Shown: piece after piece, positions 11,501 to 23,500 of the stretch | How positions within the stretch are numbered: position 1 is the first letter of the stretch | How the letters are laid out: every line of letters begins with the position of its first letter | Source of the DNA: Nageia nagi | Taxonomy: Eukaryota; Pinophyta | DNA: 64,000 nt | Reading direction: 5' to 3' | NCBI GenBank assembly: GCA_050084985.1 | Contig: JBITNC010000002.1 | Span: forward strand, 11,780,001-11,844,000 | Translations under genes and position numbers: made by a program | The notes under the pieces: model-generated | Database searches by the model: none | What the model saw: the letters and a program-made list of their open reading frames with translations, nothing else | Told to the model about the DNA's origin: nothing

Positions 11501-14500
11501 AGATGGACTGTCAGGTAAAGGCCTCTTGGAAATGCAGTTGCACAGGCTGCGAACTATTGGATGAATGCTCTTCAATGTGTTTGAAACACAAAGCATGCCA
11601 AGTCAGTAAGACAACATGGCAAGGGCCTGATATCTCATCAACCTCAAATGACGAAAATGAATGAGACGGCTTCTTGTGGAATACGCCAAAGACATGGCAT
11701 TCCTTGATAGGCCGTGATACTGTTTAACCATGGCAATAAACAGCAGCAACAATTCGACCAAATCAATTCACCTTTCATGGCATCCACAAAGCAAACGATC
11801 AACAGAGAGATGCACGATGCAGACTCAGTTGCATGGATTGCAAAGAGCGCAGGATATGTACAAAACTGATACGTTGAAAAACAAAGAGCTCGAGCGGCCA
11901 AGGGGGCTTGAAAGTGGTGGAGATGCCACACATGGCACTGCTCAACACCGTACTTGCCCAAATTTCAAGCTATCAGAAGTGGATCAAGAGCATGTTCATT
12001 CAGATTGATGTCAAGGATGTGGCCAAGAAGGTTGTCGAAGAAGCCGTGGCCCTGGTTGTCGAGGACGAAGATGTGGAAGCCCTTTTTGGTGATGTCATTG
12101 GCTGTGACTTGGATCACCAGTAGGAGGACCCATGAGCTTGTGCGTACAGTTATCCATACAACGCCATGACAACAGATCTCGCAAACTAAAAAAGCAAAGT
12201 CACAAAATGCCACGAACTGGAGAGCCAAATGTCCAGATTTGAAATTGACAGCCAAATGTCCAGATTTGACTGCCAATTGAGCGCAGCTACAAAGGACGGA
12301 GTAGAATGAGGATGGGAATCAATCCAAAGCTCAGAAGATGGAGGGGGAGAGGGCATTGGCTCAGAGACAATTCCCCTCAGATTTGATGAAACAAATCTAA
12401 CAGCAAACCTAAGAGAGGTCCCAGAGCTGAAACTAGGCTCTGATACCAATGATACATATTAAAAATAGAACGACTAAGTAGGTAACAAATTTGCTAACTT
12501 TAGCAAACTAGCTAACAACTTTGACCGTATCATAGATCCATATCAAATAATATCAACACCAACATGCTTTTCAAACAAATAAGACAATCTTTAATAGCAA
12601 TGTCCTCAACACAAATGGGAGGAACCTGAATTGGGGGCTCATCATAACCAACTCCATAAGTGGCATGAATGTCTACCATAATTACCATGGTGCTTGAAAC
12701 AAAAGAATCCTCCTTGTTCACATGTTAATCATAATGAGTGAAAAATGAGCACTAAAATCAAAATTATAATCAGAATAAAGATGACCAACCATAACATTGC
12801 CAATCATGATGGCAATTTAAGTGTCCTCAATGTCATTACTACAATCCTAAAACAACCAAGCAAGAATTACCATCTCAAAGTGGTTTGAAGTATGTTTCCC
12901 AAAATTATCCTCTAACATGGTCTTTTGCAATCTCTCTTAATGATAAGCGATGAAAAAAATAGTATGAAATGTAACATGCTAAAATTTTCGACAACAAACT
13001 TACCTTTCACAGTTTCTGCATCGTTCAAGTAATCCATGCATTTTTCCTAGTGAACATATTTACATACCTTTTTTTTAATAAGAAATGGCAATGCCATCAT
13101 ATGATCCTTCAATTTTTTAAACCCCTACAAATTATATAAGTCATTATCATCAAGAAAGAAACAACGAAATGTTGTTAATGTTCATGGGTGACAAAAGCAA
13201 GTCAATATCTCTTCAAAAAATGTCCCAGACTCCCAAGATACAAGACAATGAAAATGTCCAAATAGGGTTCAAAAACTAGTGAATATGTTGAAGTTGGAGA
13301 TACAACAAAATATATGTAACCAAAGCAAGATACAAGAACATGATAAAAGAGACGTTCAAATAACAAATAACATCCACAATAGGATCTGTGGAGCAACTTT
13401 GTGATTTATTAGTTGTTATTTGCAAATAGAGGAACCGAATAGCAATGAGACTTAAACAGTATTTGTAACAAGAACATATTCAGCAAGAACTGTAGAGAAT
13501 ATAGTCTACACTTATAAATTAGTCATTATTTCCTGAATGCATACTTTTAGTTATCAAGTTACAAACATGTATTGTAGCATCTCAAGGAGAAAATAAGACC
13601 CTACCTCAACTTCAGTGTATGTACTTCTCAATCTCATATTGTGAACAATGGAACAACAATCAGCATTGCCTGTTGCTGCTTCAACCTCCATTGGACTCCA
13701 GGAGTACGGATCATACTGTACTATTGATGCGTCTACATGGGTATTGGAATCAGAGGCAGAAGCCAAACGCAATTCACTTCGGTGATTTGTCAATTCTTGT
13801 CCCCGGTCAGGTTCACATATTGCTGTATTCATCCCACCTGTGTCAAATACCAGAGATTTTACCATTATCTCATCCAGGCTAAAAACATTCCCCTCTTGTT
13901 CTTCACTCACAAAGCTCTTACCTGATAATGACATTGATGAAACCTCACCACAGTTCAACCCAGCACTTTCAAAGGGGAAAACAGGTGAAGGATCAGATTG
14001 TTTGACAATTTGTTCATCCAAAAAACCTGCATCAGCATTTTGGGCATTTAACAGAAACTGCTCTCCACTTTCTGTATCATCAAATCTTTTCGTCCCAATA
14101 AAGTTGCCAATATCATTTTCGCCTTCTTTCCTCAATATACCAGAAGAGGCTTCTATATTATTTTCAGCACTTACAGAACCATCTTGGCTTTCAACTCCTT
14201 CAGGACACAACTCAGCCCGAAGTTGAGTAGGTGTACACTGCCAACAACAGAAGATATACAATTACTAGTGCTTTCAGAGTTCCTTGCTCCTGAAACAATA
14301 TATACACCATCTTCCTCTTCTTCCCTTGCATCTTCCTTGACAGTTTTATGGAGATACAAGTTCCCATCGGTTTCAAAAACCTCATCTGATAATATAGTTG
14401 TCTCTTTTTCTGTGAGAAGACACTCACTGGAGCATAAATCTAATGATCTCCTTGCTTGATCCTCTCTCACATTGACAGCTGACACCACTTCCTCAACTGA

Positions 14501-17500
14501 AACGGGATGGTATTCTGTAGATTTCATCGTCAAACAGCATTTCTCTAAAGATCCACCAGCTAATGGACTGCCTTCCTCAGACTCTACTGCAAATTTGATA
14601 GTTTCCTCTGTACTTAAACAATGATTTGTTTGTTTCATGTTATTCAATGATGCATATTGTCCTTGTTCCGTTACATAACTTTCATCAACATGCTTTCCAT
14701 AGTTAACTTTTGTATCCATGGTTGCACTTGCATCAGTTATGGTTTTTGTAATGCATTTTGCTTCAGTCAAAATATTCTCCTTTTTACTACTACCTGATAA
14801 TGAATCTTTCTCGGCTTGCACAGACCTCCATTCCGCAGATTTATCTGTCAAAACCTTCAAGATATTTTCTTCACTCATGTTATCCCTTAAAGCTGAGGAA
14901 TTTGTGGTATTTTCATCTTCATGTACCACTTCATTGCCAATTGCACTTTGAAGAATTGTACCTGCCAAGCGTGCAAGTTCTGAAACATCCCTGCAATTAA
15001 TACTAGCCTGTAAGTAACAAATATAACTTCAGAATACAAAATCAAATTAGACTATTTAATTTCCTTCACCTATTTGAAGAGCTCGATCTGAAATTTGGCT
15101 GGCTGCCTGGCTGTCCAGAGATTTGATTCCGAGCAAGACCAGATATGTCCAACTAAAAAAATTCCCAATCGCACGAGTAAAAGATAAGAAATTTCAAACA
15201 AGTATGCCTTTCGTTTAAGGAAGCATGAATATTTGGCTAAAAGCCGAGACCTAGATTGTTTGATTTAACTCCTAACATCATTTAGAGCTTAATGACAAAT
15301 GAGGCTTGCAAATTCAAATAAGTCCCAAAGGTGAACTTACCTCAGATTTAGACACAAAATCATATAATGGGCTCTGTCAAAATGCAAATGCAAATATGTG
15401 AAGATCATAAACCTGAAAAATGTCCCGGTGACTTTCAGAAAACACTTCTGAAAATTATCTCAAAGCAAAAAGTCCAAGTTTCTATCAGATAAATGCAAGA
15501 TCTTAATGCAGCAGCACCAGATAAGGGTAAAGTTTAATTCATACCTTTGGAGTAGAGTTAAAATCACCACAAATCACTACAGGAGCATTATCCCATGCCT
15601 TTGAAACAGCATGCGCCCGCTCCAATAGCACTCTGACCTATTCAAGCAGTCAGATAGTTACAAGCTCTCTTCCAGACTCTATTGGAGAAAAACTGTAAAA
15701 AATTGAAATTTGAATCTGCAATAATTACACTCTTCAAAAACCAAACCTTCCCAAGACTCATAATTTTCGCCCAAAGAATAAACAGGCATAATGTTAAGTG
15801 TGATACTTTAAGACAGAAATAACTTCCAACAGTAAACTTCAACGCCATGATGGGAAAAACAATGCTGACATAAACTAAATGTTATAAGTTGTACTGTAAT
15901 ATCATAAGTCTATATGCCCTAGGCAAGAGTTAAACTCTGTGTGTTGTCTTAATCGCACAGCTGTTATACACACCATGCAAGAGGCCACGCATAAAAGGTT
16001 CTACACGCTATGCGATGAAGACAACACATACAGAGTTTTAACTCCAGTGTATTCTATATTAACAAGTTTATATGAAAAGTGAAACACAAATATGATATAA
16101 GCGTGCAAGAAGATGAAACAACTCGTAGTGATGAAAGAATCAAATTACCAAACATAAAATGAAAAATAACCTGTCCAAGTTTCACTTCTCCTCGCTTTGG
16201 ATTGAAAAACACATGAATATTACACACTACTACACGATTCATTGTCCCTGGTATCTGACCACTGCAAAGAATGTTACAGTAATGCTTAATGTAAGCATAT
16301 ACAAAAGTAATTCAACAGCATCTTCATGTTATAAGTCAAACAATAACAATACAAGCTCCAACAACGAAAAATGCAGTGAGTAACAGTACTACTTTACAGT
16401 GCAAATGAAGCTCCAACAACCAAAAATGACTGTTACAGTACCTAAAAAGAGCAGTAAATCTAAATAAAGTGAGAAATAAGGGAAATTAATTTAGACATGA
16501 AAAAACATTACAAGGCAATGGCAACTCATACTTATCACAAAAGCAAGCTTTTCTGTTAAATAGTGCCCCAACTTAACTCATAAAATGATAACTGCCAGCT
16601 ACTATCATGAAAATTGAAGAACACTTGCTGAAATAAAATTAAATGAAATGATATTAAGATCTATAGATGATCGAAAGAGATCTCTGTTCTGATAAAAATT
16701 GACACAACTTAACTCATAAATTGATAATCGTCAACTAAAACTAAGCAAATTGAAAGATAAATAGTTGAAACATAATGAAATTATATTATATTAAGGTCAA
16801 CAGTGATAAAAAAAATGTTATGAAAGAACACATTGCTACAGAAGGAAGTAGTTGGTTAAAAAGGAAGCATAGAAGCTAGAAGCTAAAAAAGACTAAAAAT
16901 AATATTAAAACAATGCAAACCGGTGAGGTCAAAACCTAGAATATATCGTGAAAGCACAAATGCAAATGGCTGTAGAAGGAAGAGTTCCACCAAACGATCA
17001 CCAATGATAATTCATATGACAATCACCAATGCATACAAAATAAGTTGACTTTCACCTTTACAACAGAATGAGAGGATCTTAACTGTCCAGTATTATTCAA
17101 TTACAGATGTGTGATTGTAGTGTTGGTGTGTTTTTTTGACGTCCTCCTTGAATATGTAATGGGACCCATTGGGTCATCTTGTACTATATTTACTTAGTGT
17201 GTTTTCATGTACTTCATTGTAACTCAGGACAGGAATAATAATGGAACCTGTGGACCCCACTGTGAGCCCCAAGTGGGACGTCTCCCTCCTGAGTAGTAGA
17301 ATTGGGTAATGTCATGTATGGAGATCCTAAATTGTGGGAATCCCGAGTTATAGTGATGCATTTATTGATTGAACGAACACTAGCATGCTTGTACAACATT
17401 AGGGAGGGCCCCACACCCCCATGTTGGCACGTGAGCACTCCAAAACCCCCACGTCAACTTAATGGGCCTTTATGACCCCCACGTTGGCAAACTAGGCCAT

Positions 17501-20500
17501 TATGACCCCCACATTGGCATGGTTGACCCCAACGTTGGATTAGATGGGCCTGGGATGATCCTGAGGTGATTTCTGGACATGATGTAAAGTATAAATAGAC
17601 ATGAGGGCCTCATTGATCATTACCACTTGATTATTATACACTTTATACCAAACCTTCGAGCAACAAGTCTTAGCAGTGTTAAGCAACTCTTCCTAGGTAG
17701 GTCGTTTAAAGGGTAGATAGACGTTGGGATCTTGACTATCTACAGCTTTGGTGCGTCACCAAGCCCATCCGATGGCATTCCAAGGATACACTTCTTCCTT
17801 CAGTGGATATCCAGGGTTCGAGAAGGGCTCCTTTAGTGGAGAGGATTCAGAGTATGAGGGAGTGCGTCTATCCTGTGGTTCGGCAACATTTCAATGAGGA
17901 TTTCATATTGTTGTGCCCTAGTTGGCTCCTTGGAGGCCAATGTTCATCTCTAAGAGCTAGGGTTTGTATTGTATTCCATCTCATATCATAATACAAGCCA
18001 TTGGGCATTGGATCTCAATGTTGTATTGTTCATGTTGTGTATGTGACATCATTGAGCACCATTGTTCCATACTTGTGAATGCATTAGTGTTTGTGGCATT
18101 TGTTTATGTTGGTTTTCCATATTGTGGTCATCGTTGATGTTGTAGACTTGCATATTCATCATTGTGAGCATTCGTCGGGTTTGTAGTGTCATTGGAAGCC
18201 TTGCAAGGCTGATGTCAGCATTGTATGTGTGTTTGGTGCCCTAGAGACCCAACGTTGGTATTGTGGATGCATTGTTGAAGGTGTTGGAAACCCTAGTTTA
18301 CTGGTTTTAATTGTTGTTACTAATATTTGATTTGAGGTTCATCATTGGATCCTCACAGTTTTTCTTTCCTCCAAAGCAGACCAATTGTTAACATTTTACA
18401 ATGTAAACTCTGCGATAACTTGAGTGTCATAAATTGAGTGCACAAAAGCAAGGAAAAATCACAAACTTAGCAATATTCTTTCATCAAAATTAGCAACAAA
18501 TAGCAGAGCTCAAGTTGCTACTAAGTAAGGACACAGAGCTATTCAGTCCAGTGTGAATGAATCAACAATAAATGGAGATGAAATGAAATGACCATCATAT
18601 GAATATGAACTTCTAACTGAATGTCATAAGAAGAAACTTATATTTAGATTACATCCACTTGATATGCAAATTATGCAATAAACAGTCCAACCACTTCAAA
18701 ATATATTCAACTGGATTCTCTTAAGAAAACATTACAGGATGTATGCATAATCCCATGAAATGAAAGGCTTCATTGCATTCTTCAAAGCACTATTCCAGAG
18801 ATAAAACAACTTTGCAAAAGATATTCAGTAGCAAAACATAGCATTCCTTTCTTTGATAGCAAAAATCCCCTTTAAAAATGATCGAAGTTGGGTATGTGTA
18901 GTTCCCAAAAGTGGCTGCATTAAGTGCAGCATTGCCCTAGAGGCATCATATCAGATTTGGAAATAAATATCAAATCATTACAAAGATATATGCTACTTCA
19001 GCTGTCATAGCATTTAACAACTGCAAAACATAAATGCCATCACCGAAAAATTAAACATGCATGTCTAATTTATAAGATTAAAATCAATACGACCGCAAAG
19101 TTGACATTTGAGTCGGTGAGAGCAAAACATCATCCATACATTGGTCAAATCAATGAAATGACAATCTTTAGAACCCCCATAAATGCATATAAACTAAAAA
19201 GAATGTGTGTAGATCAAACCCGCAAGCAAATCAAATCCATGAGCAAATAAAATTTACTTTGAAGGTATCTTTTATCCCACATGCACTGCCTAGCTACCTC
19301 ATAGAATAAATCAAAAAATGGAAAAGCAAATGGCATCATGGCAGCATTAAACAACCCACATGAATGAATGATTTCATCTTGTAAATCCTTCAAACTGATT
19401 TTAGCTAAAGAAATAATAGTTTGGACAAGATGAACATTACCCAAATGTGTAACTCCAATAAATGTGAATCTCCCTTTAAACTTGGCTTCATGAAAATCAA
19501 GTTGTTCTCTTTCATCAAATTCCAGTTGGTATCCCTAAGAAGTCTTTCCATCTGATTTTCGGAGACTTGCCTCTCAAAAAGTTGCTTTTGTGGTTTCTTG
19601 GCCTTAAGTTTAGAAAATTTTGTTCTAGAACTCATCCTCACTCAAGTAAAAACCTCTGTAAAATGATGCGGAGTGATGAAACAGGTCAAAAATTCCCTCT
19701 ACATGTTGGGAAGGAAGTCTTTCCTCTTACTCAACGATCGCAGCAAGACGATCAAGACTGGAAAGCAACCCAGTAATAGGTAAGAACGCGTTACTGAACT
19801 CCTCTTGTAAGGATTGATACCCCAAGGTTTTCACGAAGCTCGTGTCGTTAATACAAGTTTTAAACAGGTGTAGTAATTGTTTGGGAATTAGTTGATTTGT
19901 ATAGTAGAGGTAGTAATTGTTAACACACGTTTTTTATAGGGACTAAGGTGTCTATCTTGCAATAGTTTGAAAGTTCTTATGGATTTAAAGAAAGTACAAA
20001 ATAAAGTAAAGAAAAAGGGGATGAGAATGTTCAATACTGGTGATTTGACAAAGAAAAAGTCACAATGAAGTAGTGTCTAAGGTTTACTTACTTCTGAATC
20101 AGTCAAGAAGTCTCATTCGAAGTCTTCCAACCTAAAAATAGAATAACCTAAGTCCAATCTATTCTCAAAAGGAGTGGAGAGTAAAGCTGCTATCAATACA
20201 CCTAGTGTACCCATTAAGCAAACAAAAGGAAACACGACAAAACATGTGCGCACAAACTTCGTTTCGAATGAGAAAATCTAATTTGATGTCATATAAAATG
20301 AAGAAAATTATCAAAATAAGTTCACTTCTTGTGCAAAGTATGGATAGGCAACGATCTAGGAATGATTCAAGAACTTTTAAAAAAAATTCCTAAAATTCAA
20401 AAAATTTCATGAAAAAGCATGAAAGATTTCAAATCACCCAAAACGGTCAAATCCACAATCCACAAATGACAAATCTCTTTGTTTCAAGTATTCCACCACT

Positions 20501-23500
20501 TTGTATTAAATTTGTGCAACAATTACTAGGATACATCAATTTGCTAATTTTCCACAAATTCTTAAGTGTTGCCCTAATCCTAAAAAATCTATTTTTGGGA
20601 GTTTAAAACTAAATAAAATTACAATTCAAGTTGTGGAAGCCATCTCCACATATTTGAGAGCCATTACGATGATTTTGAGCCCATTTGCTTGTATTTTGTT
20701 GAAAAATAACAAAGACTTCTCTCGCAAGTGTAGATGCTTGGTCTTTTGGCAATTCCTCCAAGGTTAAAAATGCCTAGCTTGGTATTCCTCAAAATACCCA
20801 TGTTTTTTATTTTGAGTTTGAACTTTTTGCCAAAATATCTACGTTCACGTTGGTCGGGTGGAAGTGGTTCAAGCTTTTTCAAAACCCCTCTCTTCCAAAA
20901 TGATCAAATGGTCATAACTTTGCTCAAATTTCATTGTTTTCAAAAATTCCAAGGGGGGTGGATGCTCCTCACCATTCTACACATGATCCTCAATTTTCAC
21001 CCTTTTTCATTTTTTTCTTGAAAAATGAAGGTTTTTAGCCCTTTCATGGATTTTGAGAATTTATCACGTTTTTCTTCATTGTAGACAAAATGTGCTTTAG
21101 TGCTCAAATTTGGTGTTCAAATGCTCAAATATGGTGCTCAAATTTGGTGTTCAAATGCTCAAATATGGTGCTCAAATATGCTTTTGGTGCTCTACTTTGG
21201 TGCTCGAATGTGCTTTGGTGCTCTAATAATCAGGTTGACTAATCATGAGAGCAGGGTCAGTCAAGTTTTGGTGCTCTATTGTCCCAGCTAACTGATGTAA
21301 CTAATTAAATAGCTCATTTTTTATCAATGTTGACATACAATATCCTCAATATAATGGAAATGGGTACTCAAATCCATTTTGAAAATCATTTTCTAGCTTG
21401 GTACATTTTGCATGCTAAGTAGTGTCATTTAAAGTTCCCAAAGGTGCAATTTTCATGCTCCATTGAGTTTGATGTCACCAAACCTTCCCATTCTTGCGCC
21501 TGGCTCTAGCTTGTGCAAATCTTGTCCATTTTGCTTGCCTTTTGGACCAAGGTGTGTAGAATCCAAATGGGTATGTGCATATGAAATCTTGTGAATTTTG
21601 AAATTTTGACCCAAACCCATGAATTACTCTACTAAGTGTTTTTTTTTGGGTTTGATGTCATCAAACCATGCCAAATCTCTGCCTAGAATTTTGGGTACTC
21701 AAACTTTGTCAAAAATAAAAATTTCAACGTTAAATATTGCTTAGAATCACCTTCTCCATGCATCCCTATGCTCAAAATTTCATTTTTGTCAAAAATCAAC
21801 TTCATTATTTGGAGGTAGGCACCAAAATTCACCCCTTTGATGTCATCAAAGGCATGCAAATCCCTGCCTAGATTTTTGGGTGTTGAAACTTGCTCAAAAT
21901 CAAAACTTTCAAGTACCTCCTTTATCCATCCATGCAATCAAACATCAAATTTTCTCAAAATCCAACTTATCATCTTGAAGTAGGCGGCAAAGTGAAGCGC
22001 TTTGGTGTGCCAAAGCCATGAGAACATTCGCCTAGGTTTTTGGGGTGCAAAACTTGATCACTCATAGTGAATTATTTGTAATCTCTTATTTGAATTATTA
22101 AAATCATTTTTATGCAAATTATTTCTGTTACGAGTAATTGAATTTGTTGTTTATGAACTAAGTGATATATTTATACAGTTAGACATTTTTTATTAGCCAA
22201 CTATTTTTTTTTCAAATATAGCCAACATATTGTCGACGGACACACATGAAACATTTAGCTCTCCACTCCCCCATGCCACAGCTGTAGTTACACCTCTCGG
22301 CATAATCAGCGCCTAAGAATAGATGTGTCCCAACTTGATCAAAATCAAAAATTTTAACTGTTAAAGTTGCCTTGAATGGCCTTTCCCATGCATCCATATG
22401 ATCAAACTTGTCTTTTTTCAAATTTCAATTTTACCATCTCAAGATAGGTGCTAATTTTCAACCCTTTGGGGTACAAATCCCCTCCTAGTTGCCATTTTTG
22501 CATGCTTGGTCAAAATCCAAAAATTCCCAAGCCTAAAGTTGCCTAGAATGATGTCCTCTACTAGCCTCTACTCTTTGATTTCAACTCTGGCAAAACTGGA
22601 AAAACGACCTGATCTCCATTGGCCTCATACTAGACCCAAAAATCTGTGCTCTGATTATATCTCTCAAATCCTGGCTCCTTGGCTGTGAAATTGGTGACTA
22701 GATGCTCTGATACTCTTCAGGGTCTTCATCGCATGATCTTCGTGAATTCCTCCTTGATATTATGTTTGCACTATACAGAATCAACTATTTGTCGTCAAAA
22801 GTCAATCTCAAGGCAATGCACCTCATTGCCTTTGCAAAAATAGGGTCCCCAAAATCTTATATTTTGGGGTGTCTTGTGCGGGCACAGCACTACACAGCTC
22901 CAGAAGGCTGAATTTTGCAAGGCACATCGATTGAATGGAGTGCTTTTGTCTAGGAAGAAAACCAAACGCCTTGAATGGGACAGCTGAAACGATAAGCCAA
23001 ATGTATGATTTGCCCCCTTCATAAATCTGAAATGACGTGTAAATTTGCAATTAGATGATAGGGTGGCTCAATGCATGTAGTGTCACTTATCACTCTTCCC
23101 CCTTGGCTTTTCAACATTTAGCCAAATTTAAAGCACTTTTGCACATGGGTGCACCGTTTCACATGAGTATTTTTCCACACCTCCAAAATGGCATAATTGA
23201 CTACTTAGATGGGAAAAAGTGTAGAAAAACTAAGTTACTCACCTTTGGACAACACACTATGAAAATTTCCTATCACCTTTCTGGGTTTGGGCGCACCGAC
23301 TCACATGGGTCCTTTTTCACTATTCAAAAACCATGCGGCCCAAACACTTAGAAAAAAATGCACAAAAGAGATGGAATATCATGCACTTGAACCTTTCTCA
23401 ACACTTAGTCAAATTTGAATGCACTTGTGGATCTGGAGCACCTTTTTCAATGAGTGTTTTTTCACTACTCAAAAACCATGCACCCTAATCAATTAGGCAA

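Noticed and set aside
11644-12276. Minus and plus frames of about 100 codons as a possible host gene
   Set aside because: They sit directly downstream of a retroelement primer-binding site, lack recognisable domains and are interrupted; kept as a retroelement fragment only.
13619-14968. Several plus-strand frames up to 128 codons
   Set aside because: Antisense shadows of the large insert exons of the CCR4-like gene.
23055-23351. 98-codon plus frame as a small gene
   Set aside because: Lies in the degenerate hairpin array and shares its repeated phrases.
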